From JAIYDJ01 sp031400505 (GTDB lineage Bacteria > Pseudomonadota > Alphaproteobacteria > Rhodobacterales > Rhodobacteraceae), in the NCBI GenBank assembly GCA_031400505.1, contig JANNPZ010000068.1, positions 1 to 64,000 of the forward strand: DNA of 64,000 nt, in the 5' to 3' direction. The notes under the pieces were generated by a model. It had not been told where the DNA came from and did not search any database. It was given only the letters and a program-made list of their open reading frames with translations. The translations under genes and the position numbers were made by a program. Shown piece after piece: positions 42,581 through 51,783 of the stretch (positions are counted from its first letter, which is position 1; each line of letters starts with the position of its first letter).

Positions 42581-42625
42581 GCGTGCCTTCGGGTGCGACC
42601 GCTCGGAGGTGGACAGCGCCCGAAG
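42574..42625 (+). promoter_or_regulatory. Mutually exclusive hairpins, leuA attenuator
   Basis: Four segments can pair two ways. CCTCTGAGCG (42574-42583) pairs with CGCTCGGAGG (42600-42609) over 10 bp with one G-U. CTTCGGGTGC (42587-42596) pairs with GCGCCCGAAG (42616-42625) over 10 bp with one G-U. The two stems are interlaced, so only one forms readily. The first arm contains the last Leu codon and the stop of the leader peptide. No U-tract follows either stem, so the switch may act by Rho or on translation rather than as a classic terminator. Confidence 0.6.
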
Positions 42626-42654
42626 TAAGAGAAAACCTTGCGCAGGACCAGATC

Positions 42655-44229
42655 ATGACCAAATCCGACCAACCCCGCGTCGTCATATTCGATACCACCT
42701 TGCGCGATGGCGAACAGTCGCCCGGCGCAACGATGACCCATTCCGAGAAGCTGGAAATTGCCACTTTGCTGGATGAAATGGGCGTCGACATCATTGAGGC
42801 GGGCTTTCCCATCGCTTCGGACGGCGATTTCATGGCTGTGTCCGAAATTGCGAAACTGGCCAGGACCGCCACAATCTGCGGACTTGCACGCGCCAATTTC
42901 AAAGACATCGACCGCTGCTGGGACGCGGTAAGACATGCGCGCTCGCCGCGCATTCACACGTTCATCGGCACGTCGCCGCTGCATCGTGCGATCCCGAACC
43001 TCGACATGGATCAGATGGCCGAGCGCATCCACGAAACGGTGACCCATGCGCGCAATCTGTGCGCCAATGTGCAGTGGTCGCCGATGGACGCCACCCGCAC
43101 CGAACATGACTACCTGTGTCGCACGGTCGAGATCGCAATCAAAGCCGGGGCGACCACGATCAACATCCCCGATACTGTGGGCTACACTGCACCGCGCGAG
43201 TCCGCATCGCTGATCGCGATGCTGCTGGCCCGCGTTCCTGGGGCAGACGACGTGATTTTCGCGACCCACTGTCACAACGATCTGGGAATGGCGACGGCCA
43301 ACGCCCTTGCGGCAGTCGAGGCCGGGGCGCGGCAGATCGAATGCACGATCAACGGCTTGGGTGAACGGGCGGGCAATACCGCGCTGGAAGAAGTCGTGAT
43401 GGCCATGAAAGTTCGCAACGATATCCTGCCCTACCGGACTGGCATTGACACCACGCGCATCATGAATATCTCTCGCAAAGTGGCGGCTGTGTCCGGTTTT
43501 GCGGTCCAGTTCAACAAGGCAATCGTCGGCAAGAACGCTTTTGCGCATGAATCGGGCATCCATCAGGATGGCATGCTGAAGAACGCCGAAACGTTTGAAA
43601 TCATGCGCCCCACCGACATCGGGCTCGCCGACACCAGTCTCGTTATGGGCAAACACTCCGGCAGGGCCGCCCTGCGCGCCAAGCTGCGCGATCTGGGATT
43701 CGAGCTGGCCGACAACCAGTTGAACGATGTCTTCGTGCGGTTCAAAGCACTGGCCGACCGCAAGAAAGAGGTGTTCGACGAAGACCTGATCGCGCTGGTG
43801 CAGGACGAGGAACGCCACGAGGCGCAGGATACCTTGGTCGTCAAGCGTCTGCGCGTGGTCTGCGGCACCGAAGGCCCGCAAGAGGCGGAGCTGACCCTGA
43901 CCATCGATGGGGTGGACCACAGTATCGACGCAACCGGCGATGGCCCGGTCGATGCGGCGTTCAACGCGGTCAAGATGCTGTACCCGCATGGCGCGCGGCT
44001 GCAACTGTATCAGGTCAGCGCCGTGACCGAAGGCACCGACGCGCAGGCGACAGTTTCAGTGCGCATCGAAGAGGAAGGGCGGATTGCCACGGGCAGTTCG
44101 GCGGACACCGATACTGTGGTCGCATCCGTCAAAGCCTATGTTAACGCGCTGAACCGGCTGATCGAACGGCGGCAGAAATCTGCGCCAGGGTCGGATGTAA
44201 AATCGGTCAACTTTCGCGACGCGAGTTGA
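42655..44229 (+). CDS. leuA: 2-isopropylmalate synthase
   Basis: The 524-residue enzyme condenses 2-oxoisovalerate with acetyl-CoA, the first step of leucine synthesis. The N-terminal HMGL-like TIM barrel shows VIFDTTLRDGEQSPGA at residues ~9-24, ATHCHNDLGMATANALAAVEAGA near 202-224 and the NGLGERAGN motif near 233-241. The C-terminal LeuA dimer/allosteric domain for leucine feedback spans ~370-500. The ATG at 42655 has AGGA upstream; the longer open frame would run through the leader peptide and is rejected. Expression is probably controlled by the upstream leader and hairpins. Confidence 0.96.
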   Translation: MTKSDQPRVVIFDTTLRDGEQSPGATMTHSEKLEIATLLDEMGVDIIEAGFPIASDGDFMAVSEIAKLARTATICGLARANFKDIDRCWDAVRHARSPRIHTFIGTSPLHRAIPNLDMDQMAERIHETVTHARNLCANVQWSPMDATRTEHDYLCRTVEIAIKAGATTINIPDTVGYTAPRESASLIAMLLARVPGADDVIFATHCHNDLGMATANALAAVEAGARQIECTINGLGERAGNTALEEVVMAMKVRNDILPYRTGIDTTRIMNISRKVAAVSGFAVQFNKAIVGKNAFAHESGIHQDGMLKNAETFEIMRPTDIGLADTSLVMGKHSGRAALRAKLRDLGFELADNQLNDVFVRFKALADRKKEVFDEDLIALVQDEERHEAQDTLVVKRLRVVCGTEGPQEAELTLTIDGVDHSIDATGDGPVDAAFNAVKMLYPHGARLQLYQVSAVTEGTDAQATVSVRIEEEGRIATGSSADTDTVVASVKAYVNALNRLIERRQKSAPGSDVKSVNFRDAS

Positions 44230-44548
44230 TGCGCCAGTCGGGGCATTGCCTGTACAAGCTGACCCGTCCCGGTGAAATGGCGGGCGATCCTGCGCCTGTC
44301 GAATGAACAGCAACGTGCCTGCGCTTGCAGGAATCGCTCCGGCGGGGCATCAGTCGTTGCATCGCAGCGGGCTTTCTTGCACGTATCGAACAATCCCGGG
44401 CTAAATGGCATTGATCAGGCGGATCGGCGCTGCGACTGGTGGATAAGACCTTTCGCTCCCCCCAGCTGGTCCTTATATGAAGATGCCCGCCTCAGGCACC
44501 GCCTGAGTCGCGGGTATTCTTTATTCTGCCTTCAAGGATCACCTCAGG
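44230..44548. other. Intergenic region between leuA and mreB
   Basis: This 319-base spacer has no convincing coding sequence. Its right end holds a GC-rich hairpin (44486-44514) followed by a T-rich stretch, 34 bases before mreB. The mreB promoter is presumably here but was not identified with confidence. Confidence 0.55.
44486..44514 (+). other. Hairpin in the mreB leader
   Basis: CCCGC-CTCAGGC pairs with GCCTGAG-TC-GCGGG (7 bp, a 2-base bulge, then 5 bp; loop ACC), followed by TATTCTTTATTCTG. It looks terminator-like although it lies upstream of mreB; it could end leuA read-through or attenuate mreB. Confidence 0.45.
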
Positions 44549-45598
44549 ATGTCGATACTGTCGAGTATCTTCTCGGGCCTCTTTTCGTCTGACATGGCGA
44601 TCGACCTCGGCACGGCCAATACGCTGGTCTATGTCCGCGGCAAGGGAATCGTGCTGAACGAGCCATCGGTGGTGGCCTATCATGTAAAGGATGGCAAAAA
44701 GCAGGTTCTGGCGGTCGGCGAGGATGCAAAGCTGATGCTGGGCCGCACACCGGGTTCGATCGAGGCAATCCGCCCCATGCGCGATGGGGTGATCGCTGAC
44801 TTCGATGTCGCCGAAGAAATGATCAAGCATTTCATCCGAAAGGTCCACAAACGCACCACGTTCAGCAAACCGAAGATCATCGTTTGCGTGCCACATGGCG
44901 CGACTCCGGTGGAAAAGCGCGCGATCCGGCAGTCGGTGCTGTCGGCGGGGGCGCGGCGGGCGGGTCTGATTGCCGAACCGATTGCGGCCGCCATTGGTGC
45001 GGGCATGCCGATCACCGACCCCACGGGAAACATGGTGGTCGATATCGGCGGCGGGACGACAGAGGTGGCGGTGCTGTCTTTGGGTGACATCGTCTATGCC
45101 CGGTCGGTTCGGGTCGGGGGCGACCGGATGGATGAGGCGATCATCAACTATCTGCGGCGTCATCAGAACCTGCTGATCGGCGAATCGACAGCCGAACGCA
45201 TCAAGACCAGCATCGGCACGGCGCGGATGCCCGATGACGGGCGCGGGGCCAGCATGGTGATCCGGGGGCGCGATCTGTTGAATGGCGTGCCCAAAGAGAC
45301 CGAGATCAATCAGGCGCAAGTGGCCGAGGCCTTGAGCGAACCCGTGCAACAGATTTGCGACGCTGTGATGCAGGCGCTGGAGACGACACCCCCCGATCTT
45401 GCCGCAGACATCGTGGACCGGGGCGTGATGCTGACCGGGGGCGGGGCGTTGCTGGGCGATCTGGACCTGTCACTGCGTGAACAGACCGGGCTGTCGATTT
45501 CGGTGGCCAACGAGTCACTCAATTGTGTGGCGCTTGGAACTGGCAAGGCGCTGGAATATGAAAAGCAATTGCGGCATGTGATCGACTACGACAGCTGA
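44549..45598 (+). CDS. mreB: Rod shape-determining protein MreB
   Basis: The 349-residue bacterial actin forms membrane-bound filaments that direct lateral wall synthesis. Actin-fold phosphate loops are visible: MAIDLGTANTLVYV near residues 16-29 and MVVDIGGGTTEVAV near 162-175. The adenosine segment GVMLTGGGALLGDLD is near 292-306. The N-terminal MSILSSIFSGLFS is hydrophobic and amphipathic, matching the membrane-binding helix. It is the first gene of mreB-mreC-mreD-mrdA-rodA, in the position next to leuA common in alphaproteobacteria. Confidence 0.97.
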   Translation: MSILSSIFSGLFSSDMAIDLGTANTLVYVRGKGIVLNEPSVVAYHVKDGKKQVLAVGEDAKLMLGRTPGSIEAIRPMRDGVIADFDVAEEMIKHFIRKVHKRTTFSKPKIIVCVPHGATPVEKRAIRQSVLSAGARRAGLIAEPIAAAIGAGMPITDPTGNMVVDIGGGTTEVAVLSLGDIVYARSVRVGGDRMDEAIINYLRRHQNLLIGESTAERIKTSIGTARMPDDGRGASMVIRGRDLLNGVPKETEINQAQVAEALSEPVQQICDAVMQALETTPPDLAADIVDRGVMLTGGGALLGDLDLSLREQTGLSISVANESLNCVALGTGKALEYEKQLRHVIDYDS

Positions 45599-45617
45599 TC
45601 GCAGGCGAGGGCAAGGA

Positions 45618-46550
45618 ATGGCACGCGCGCGCAGCACAGGGCCAGAGGAGTTTCAGCGACCGCTACGCAGAGTGCTGGTGGCCTTGCTGGTCTTGGCCTT
45701 GCTAGGGCTGTTCGTGTTGTGGCGCATAGATAGTCCCCGGGTGGAACGGTTTCGCGCTGCGCTGATCGACAAGGTGGTTCCGTCTTTTGACTGGGCCCTG
45801 GTGCCGGTCACGACGGCCGCCGAGATGATCGAGGATTTCCAGTCCTACATCCGGCTTTATGAACAAAACCAGCAGTTGCGTGACGAGTTGCAACAGATGA
45901 AAGCGTGGAAGGAGGCCGCTTTGCAACTGGAGCAGAAGAACGCGCGGCTTCTGGACCTCAACAAGGTACGACTGGATCCCAAACTGACCCATGTGACCGG
46001 GCTGGTCCTGGCCGACAGCGGCTCGCCGTTTCGCCAATCGGTGTTGCTGAACGTGGGCGCCCGGGATGGCGTTCGCGACGGTTGGGCCACGATGGATGGG
46101 ATCGGGCTGGTGGGGCGGATTTCGGGCGTCGGCACGCAGACGGCGCGGGTGATCTTGCTGACAGACAGCAATAGCCGCATCCCGGTTACGGTGCAGCCCT
46201 CCGGCCAGAAGGCGATACTGTCTGGCGACAACACCGCCGCACCGCCGCTCGAGTATCTGGAAGACGCCGATCAGGTGCGCCCCGGCGACCGGGTGGTGAC
46301 TTCGGGCGACGGGGCCGTGTTTCCGGCGGGACTATTGGTCGGGCAGGTCGCCTTGGGCAATGACCGGCGATTGCGGGTGGTTCTGTCTGCGGACTATCAA
46401 CGGCTGGAGTTCTTGCGGGTGCTGCGCAGTCACGCCCTGACCCCGATCACCGATGCAGGGGCGCTGGTGGTCCCGGCGTTGTTGCCTGCGTTGCCGGGCG
46501 GCGCACAGGGTCCGGTCGCGCCGGATCGGGAAACGGCACGCAATGAGTGA
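45618..46550 (+). CDS. mreC: Rod shape-determining protein MreC
   Basis: The 310-residue protein has one N-terminal membrane helix (VLVALLVLALLGLFVLW, near 20-36), a periplasmic coiled coil around residues 65-115 (YEQNQQLRDELQQMKAWKE) and a beta-sandwich C-terminal part (GWATMDGIGLVGRISGVG, near 150-170). It links MreB to the wall synthases PBP2 and RodA. It lies 19 bases after mreB and overlaps mreD by 8 bases. The C-terminal ~30 residues are Pro/Ala-rich. Confidence 0.93.
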   Translation: MARARSTGPEEFQRPLRRVLVALLVLALLGLFVLWRIDSPRVERFRAALIDKVVPSFDWALVPVTTAAEMIEDFQSYIRLYEQNQQLRDELQQMKAWKEAALQLEQKNARLLDLNKVRLDPKLTHVTGLVLADSGSPFRQSVLLNVGARDGVRDGWATMDGIGLVGRISGVGTQTARVILLTDSNSRIPVTVQPSGQKAILSGDNTAAPPLEYLEDADQVRPGDRVVTSGDGAVFPAGLLVGQVALGNDRRLRVVLSADYQRLEFLRVLRSHALTPITDAGALVVPALLPALPGGAQGPVAPDRETARNE

Positions 46551-47082
46551 CGGGATGCTCACTGCGACGCTGAGTTATCGGCTGCTGTTCGTCGGCCTTG
46601 CGGCGGGGCTGTTGTTCTTGCGTCTGCTGCCGGTCGATTCCGGCACCGAAGGTTGGCCGGGACCTGACCTGTTGCTGTGCCTGATCTGTGCCTGGACGAT
46701 GCGGCGACCGGACTTTTTGCCGGTAGGTTTGGTGGCGGCTGTGGTGGTGATGGAAGATCTGATGCTGATGCGGCCGCCGGGTCTGTGGGCTGCGCTGGTG
46801 GTGCTGGCCGCAGAATTCATTCGGTCCCGCGTTGCCTTGACACGGGAATTGACCTTTGCGGTCGAATGGCTGCTGGTTGCAGGCATCATGGTCAGCCTTT
46901 TCTTGACCTACCGCACCGTCTTTGTGCTGGTCTTTGTGCCGCAGGCCGGGTTCGGCTTTGCGCTGGTGCAGTTGATCTGGTCTATCCTGTGCTATCCATT
47001 GGTTGTGGCCGTCAGCCGTCTGGCGCTGGATCTGCGCAAGCCCGCAATGGGTGAAGTCGACGCATACGGGAGACGGTTGTGA
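46543..47082 (+). CDS. mreD: Rod shape-determining protein MreD
   Basis: The 179-residue inner-membrane protein has five or six hydrophobic segments and the family-like GPDLLLCLICAWTMRRPDFLPVG near residues 40-62. The ATG at 46543 lies inside the mreC end, an 8-base overlap that suggests coupled translation; a longer upstream frame would lie wholly within mreC. MreD is required with MreC for the elongasome. Low sequence conservation is normal; context makes the call. Confidence 0.88.
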   Translation: MSDGMLTATLSYRLLFVGLAAGLLFLRLLPVDSGTEGWPGPDLLLCLICAWTMRRPDFLPVGLVAAVVVMEDLMLMRPPGLWAALVVLAAEFIRSRVALTRELTFAVEWLLVAGIMVSLFLTYRTVFVLVFVPQAGFGFALVQLIWSILCYPLVVAVSRLALDLRKPAMGEVDAYGRRL

Positions 47083-47104
47083 ACCAGAACGCCGGGAACC
47101 AGAG

Positions 47105-49048
47105 ATGAGGCGAAACGCCCGCGACATCGAGGATCAGGCCCGCAGCGTCAATCGCCGCGCCTTGTTGATGGGCGGCTGCATGGCTGCAACCATGGCCGTG
47201 CTGGGTGCGCGCATGCGCTTTCTGGGGGTCGAGCAAGCCGACGAGTTTCGCCTGCTGGCAGAAGAAAACCGCATCAACATCCGATTGGTCCCGCCATCGC
47301 GCGGGCTGGTGTTTGACCGCAACGGCAAGCTGATCGCGGGCAACGAACAAAACTACAGAGTGGTGATCACCCGCGAAGGTGCCGGCGATGTGGACATGGT
47401 TCTGAACCGGCTGAGCCATGTCATCCCGATGACCGAAGAGGACATGGACCGGATCAAGACTGACATCAAGAAGAACAGCTCGTTTGTGCCGATCACCGTC
47501 GCCGACCGGCTGGACTGGGATCAGTTCAGCAAGCTGGCGCTGAATGCCCCCGCCCTGCCCGGCGTGTCACCCGAAGTCGGGCTAAGCCGGATCTACCCGC
47601 GTGACCTCGATTTTGCGCATGTCGTGGGCTACGTGGGCCCGGTGTCAGAACGTGACCTGGAGGGTGTCGAGAACCCCGATCCGCTGTTGCAGATCCCCAA
47701 ATTCCAGATCGGCAAGATCGGGGTGGAGAGGTGGATGGAAGGCGATCTGCGTGGGCGCGCAGGCAACAAGCGGATCGAAGTCAACGCGGTCGGGCGCGTG
47801 ATGCGCGAGTTGGAGCGTATCGAAGGCGTGCCGGGACGCGATATGCGGCTGACGATCGATGCGGATGTGCAGAATTTCGTCCAGGCCCGGCTTGGCGTCG
47901 AAAGCGCCGCCTGCGTGGTGATGGACGTGAACAACGGCGATCTGATTGCGGCAGTGTCTTCGCCCAGTTTTGATCCCAACCTGTTTGTCAGGGGCATCAG
48001 CCAGACCGACTATTCTGGCCTGCTGGAAGACGACCATCGCCCGCTCGCAAACAAGGTGGTGCAGGGGGTGTATCCGCCTGGATCGACATTCAAGATGGTA
48101 ACCGCGCTCGCGGCTTTGGAAGCCGGCGTGATCGACAGTGAAACGCGGGTCCGCTGTCCGGGCTATCTGGAATATGGCGACACACGGTTTCACTGCTGGA
48201 AACGCGGCGGGCACGGGTCGGTCGATCTGGCGCGCAGTCTGGCCGAAAGCTGTGACGTTTACTATTACGACATCGCGCAGCGGGTGGGCATCGACAAGAT
48301 CGCCGAAATGGGCCGCCGTCTGGGTCTTGGCATCCGTCACGACATGCCGCTGTCGGCAATTGCCGAAGGCATCATGCCCGACAAGGCCTGGAAGATGGAC
48401 CGGCACAAAGAGGCATGGCGGATCAGCGACACGATCAACGCCAGCATCGGGCAGGGCTATGTCCTTGCCTCGCCGCTGCAGCTGGCAGTCATGACGGCGC
48501 GGATCGCCAGCGGGCGGGCGGTGGTGCCAAGGATCGTCCGGCAGGTCGATGGCGACGATGTGACAGTTCCCGAGGCCACCGCCTTAGGCATCGACGGGTC
48601 GAACCTGAAAGTCATCAGAATGGGCATGTTCGACGTGGTCAACACCAGCGCCGGAACCGGTTATGGCAGCCGGATTGCCGATGAGGTGATGTTGATGGCA
48701 GGCAAATCGGGCACCAGCCAGGTTCGCAACATCAGCGCGTCGGAACGTGCAGAGGGCGTGGTGGCCAACACCGATCTGCCGTGGAACCGCAGGGATCATG
48801 CGCTTTTCGTCTGCTATGGCCCTGTCGAGGCACCACGCTATGCGGTGTCGGTGGTGGTCGAGCATGGCGGTGGCGGGTCTGCCGTCGCCGCCCCAATTGC
48901 ACGCGACGCGCTGCTGCGGGCGCTGATTGGCGGGGTGCCGCCGCTGTCAGCCTACCCGGCGAACCAGCGCGGACGCATGGAGTCGACACTGGATGCCTTG
49001 CAACTGCGTCTGCCCGATGGAAGCCAGCCATCGCGATCACGGGCATAG
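47105..49048 (+). CDS. mrdA: Penicillin-binding protein 2 (elongation transpeptidase)
   Basis: The 647-residue class B PBP crosslinks lateral-wall peptidoglycan. It has a short cytoplasmic end, one membrane anchor (ALLMGGCMAATMAVLGARM, near 18-36) and a pedestal domain beginning PPSRGLVFDRNG. The transpeptidase domain has the active serine in PPGSTFKM near residue 325, a SCD triad in place of SxN (AESCDVYYYD) and KSGT near 534. It sits between mreD and rodA, 22 bases after mreD. Length is normal for PBP2. Confidence 0.95.
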   Translation: MRRNARDIEDQARSVNRRALLMGGCMAATMAVLGARMRFLGVEQADEFRLLAEENRINIRLVPPSRGLVFDRNGKLIAGNEQNYRVVITREGAGDVDMVLNRLSHVIPMTEEDMDRIKTDIKKNSSFVPITVADRLDWDQFSKLALNAPALPGVSPEVGLSRIYPRDLDFAHVVGYVGPVSERDLEGVENPDPLLQIPKFQIGKIGVERWMEGDLRGRAGNKRIEVNAVGRVMRELERIEGVPGRDMRLTIDADVQNFVQARLGVESAACVVMDVNNGDLIAAVSSPSFDPNLFVRGISQTDYSGLLEDDHRPLANKVVQGVYPPGSTFKMVTALAALEAGVIDSETRVRCPGYLEYGDTRFHCWKRGGHGSVDLARSLAESCDVYYYDIAQRVGIDKIAEMGRRLGLGIRHDMPLSAIAEGIMPDKAWKMDRHKEAWRISDTINASIGQGYVLASPLQLAVMTARIASGRAVVPRIVRQVDGDDVTVPEATALGIDGSNLKVIRMGMFDVVNTSAGTGYGSRIADEVMLMAGKSGTSQVRNISASERAEGVVANTDLPWNRRDHALFVCYGPVEAPRYAVSVVVEHGGGGSAVAAPIARDALLRALIGGVPPLSAYPANQRGRMESTLDALQLRLPDGSQPSRSRA

Positions 49049-49057
49049 GGGAGTGAC

Positions 49058-50197
49058 ATGAGTTTTCTGGAATACAACGTCAAGACTGTGCCAAGCGGGT
49101 TGTCGAAGGTGCTTTACCTCAATTGGGCGCTGATCGTGGTGATCACATCCGTGGCGGCGATAGGCTGGCTGATGCTTTATTCCATCGCGGGGGGGGATAT
49201 GGGTCAATGGGCCGCCCCGCAGATGAAGCGGTACGTGGCCGGTTCGGCGTTGATGTTCGCAGTGGCGCTGACGCCGATCTGGTTTTGGCGTAACATGTCT
49301 GGTCTTGCCTATCTGACGGCGCTGTTGCTGCTGCTGCTGGTGGAATTTTTTGGCACCGTCGGCATGGGCGCGCAGCGCTGGATCGACCTTGGATTCATGC
49401 GCTTGCAGCCGTCTGAACTCATGAAAGTGACGCTGGTGATGATGCTGGCCGCCTACTACGACTGGCTGGACGCCAAGCGGACGTCGCGGCTGCTGTGGGT
49501 TCTTATTCCTGTGGCGCTGATCGTGGCGCCGACGGTTCTGGTTCTGATGCAGCCGAACCTGGGAACGTCCGTCATGTTGCTGGTGGCCGGGGCGGCCATG
49601 ATGTTCGCAGCCGGGGTCAGCCTTTGGTACTTTGCGGCAGTTGCGGTTTTGGTGGGTGGCACCGTGACCGCGGTTTTCGCGACGCGCGGCACTCCGTGGC
49701 AGTTGCTTCACGACTATCAATACGTCCGGATCGACACGTTCTTGAACCCGGGGTCCGATCCTTTGGGGGCCGGGTACAATATCATTCAGGCCAAGATCGC
49801 CTTGGGGTCGGGCGGCTGGACCGGCAAGGGCTTCATGCAAGGCACGCAAAGCCGGTTGAACTTCCTGCCCGAAAAACACACCGATTTCATCTTCACCACT
49901 TTGGGCGAAGAATTCGGCTTTGTCGGCGCGATGTCGCTGTTGGTGCTCTATGGCCTTGTGTTGCTGTTTTGCATGGTGGCTGCGATCCAGAACAAGGATC
50001 GGTTTTCGTCGCTTTTGATCATCGGGGTGGCGGTGAACTTCTTTTTGTATCTGGCGGTCAACCTGTCGATGGTGATGGGGATGGCCCCTGTCGTGGGCGT
50101 GCCGCTGCCGTTCCTGTCTTATGGCGGGTCGGCGACACTCGTGCTGCTGGTCGCCATCGGCCTTGTGCAAAGCGCCATCGTACATCGCCCGCGATGA
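49058..50197 (+). CDS. rodA: RodA peptidoglycan glycosyltransferase
   Basis: The 379-residue SEDS protein polymerises lipid II with PBP2. About ten membrane helices are seen. Conserved SEDS segments include GAQRWIDLGFMRLQPSEL near residue 105-122, the catalytic region SRLNFLPEKHTDFIF near 265-280 and the late PVVGVPLPFLSYGGSA. GGGGAG lies 5 bases ahead of the ATG, 9 bases after mrdA. It overlaps the next gene by four bases. The symbol mrdB is a synonym. Confidence 0.95.
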   Translation: MSFLEYNVKTVPSGLSKVLYLNWALIVVITSVAAIGWLMLYSIAGGDMGQWAAPQMKRYVAGSALMFAVALTPIWFWRNMSGLAYLTALLLLLLVEFFGTVGMGAQRWIDLGFMRLQPSELMKVTLVMMLAAYYDWLDAKRTSRLLWVLIPVALIVAPTVLVLMQPNLGTSVMLLVAGAAMMFAAGVSLWYFAAVAVLVGGTVTAVFATRGTPWQLLHDYQYVRIDTFLNPGSDPLGAGYNIIQAKIALGSGGWTGKGFMQGTQSRLNFLPEKHTDFIFTTLGEEFGFVGAMSLLVLYGLVLLFCMVAAIQNKDRFSSLLIIGVAVNFFLYLAVNLSMVMGMAPVVGVPLPFLSYGGSATLVLLVAIGLVQSAIVHRPR

Positions 50198-50811
50198 GCG
50201 TCCTTTCCCGGCACGGTCGGTTTCTGGTGGCATTGGGGGTCGGGACGGTGATCGGTGGTGTTAGCCTGCCGTTGGGTTTTCCCGATGCCTTGCTGCTGTC
50301 CGCAAACGGGTTTTTTCTGTGCTACCTTGGGCTGGTGCTGCGCGTGACCCTGCGGGCAAGCGCCGCCAGTCTGAAACAGCAGGCCGAAGACGACGACGAA
50401 GGGATCGTGCTGATTCTTACCATCGCAATCGCGGTCGTCGGGGTCAGTCTGGCTGCGATCCTGCAGGTGCTGGCAACGCCCGGTCAGGGTGCGCTGACAC
50501 CGACCCTGTCGCTTGCCGCCGTTCCGCTGGGCTGGGCCATGGTGCACACCATGGCGGCCTATCGCTATGCGCATCTGTTTTACGCGTCGCGTGCGGTCGC
50601 GGGGCTGGTTTTTCCCGAAACGCCGAAACCTGGCCCGTGGGAGTTTCTGTATTTTGCCTTCACGATCGGCATGACGGCGCAAGTGTCGGATGTGCAGGTC
50701 AGTTCAACCCAGATGCGGCGGCTGGTGATGCTGCATTCGGTAGGCTCGTTCTTTTATAATGCCGTGATCATCGCGCTGGCGGTGAACGCCGGGTTTGCCT
50801 TGGGCCGGTGA
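50194..50811 (+). CDS. DUF1345 membrane protein
   Basis: The 205-residue protein has five predicted membrane helices and the DUF1345 signature YFAFTIGMTAQVSDVQVSS near residues 150-168, followed by MRRLVMLHSVGSFFYNAVIIAL. Its ATG overlaps the rodA stop (ATGA), so it is probably translated with the elongation operon, although DUF1345 has no known role in wall synthesis. The longer in-frame extension runs through rodA and is not used. Confidence 0.87.
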   Translation: MSVLSRHGRFLVALGVGTVIGGVSLPLGFPDALLLSANGFFLCYLGLVLRVTLRASAASLKQQAEDDDEGIVLILTIAIAVVGVSLAAILQVLATPGQGALTPTLSLAAVPLGWAMVHTMAAYRYAHLFYASRAVAGLVFPETPKPGPWEFLYFAFTIGMTAQVSDVQVSSTQMRRLVMLHSVGSFFYNAVIIALAVNAGFALGR

Positions 50812-50850
50812 GCGTCGTACAGAATCGGCAGCCAAAGAAAGGTTCCGGCG

Positions 50851-51780
50851 ATGACGCTGACTGTTCTGTTTGCCGTTCCCACCTTGTGGGACGAGTTTGC
50901 CCCCGCCCTGCGCGCGGCGCTGTCAGAGGCGGGCCTGCAGGCCGATCTGGTGGCCACGGCCATCCCCGAAACCGTCGATTACATCGTTTATGCACCTGCC
51001 AGCCCCTTGCAGGACTTCAGCCCCTACACGCGTTGCAAGGCCGTGCTGAACCTGTGGGCAGGGGTCGAAAAGATCACCGGCAATCCGACCCTGACCCAGC
51101 CGTTGTGCCGTATGGTTGACCCCGGCCTGACCGAAGGCATGGTCGAATGGGTGGTCGGCCACACCCTGCGCCACCATCTTGGCATGGACCGCCATATTGT
51201 GAACCCGGGCCACAACTGGGACCCGGCCTGCCCGCCCTATGCCCGCGACCGTCGCGTGACAATACTCGGCATCGGGGCACTGGGGTCGGCCTGCGCGGCC
51301 GCGCTGACCGCGCTGAATTTCCCGGTCACAGGGTGGAGCCGCAGCGCACGAACCTTGCCGGGCATCTCTACAATGCATGGCGAAGACGGATTGACCGCAG
51401 CCCTGTCACGCGCCGAGATCCTGATTGCGCTGCTGCCGAAAACCCCCCAGACCGAAAACCTGCTGAACGCAGACCGCCTCTCGCGGCTGCCCAAAGGGGC
51501 CGTGATCCTGAACCCCGGTCGCGGGGCGCTGATCGACGACGACGCCCTGCTTGCGGCACTCGATGCCGGTCACATCGCCCATGCCACCCTCGATGTGTTC
51601 CGCAACGAACCCCTGCCCCGGGGTCACCCCTACTGGACCCACCCGCGCGTCACCGTCACCCCCCATATCGCCGCTGACACCCGCCCTGACAGCGCCACCC
51701 GGGTGATTGCGCAAAACATCGCGCGTGGCGAAACAGGCCAGCCCTTCTTGCACCGCGTCAACCGCGAGCTTGGATACTGA
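50851..51780 (+). CDS. Glyoxylate/hydroxypyruvate reductase A-like 2-hydroxyacid dehydrogenase
   Basis: The 309-residue protein belongs to the D-isomer-specific 2-hydroxyacid dehydrogenases of the GhrA branch. The Rossmann motif is VTILGIGALGSACAAAL near residues 137-153. The substrate Arg is in NPGRGALIDDD near 218-228, the Glu in FRNEPLPRGHPYW, and the His in VTPHIAADTRP near 272. It likely reduces glyoxylate or hydroxypyruvate with NAD(P)H. AAAGG precedes the ATG. It lies 70 bases beyond the RpiR regulator's coding end and near the amine-catabolic cluster, to which it may contribute by disposing of glyoxylate. Confidence 0.88.
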   Translation: MTLTVLFAVPTLWDEFAPALRAALSEAGLQADLVATAIPETVDYIVYAPASPLQDFSPYTRCKAVLNLWAGVEKITGNPTLTQPLCRMVDPGLTEGMVEWVVGHTLRHHLGMDRHIVNPGHNWDPACPPYARDRRVTILGIGALGSACAAALTALNFPVTGWSRSARTLPGISTMHGEDGLTAALSRAEILIALLPKTPQTENLLNADRLSRLPKGAVILNPGRGALIDDDALLAALDAGHIAHATLDVFRNEPLPRGHPYWTHPRVTVTPHIAADTRPDSATRVIAQNIARGETGQPFLHRVNRELGY

Positions 51781-51783
51781 TCT

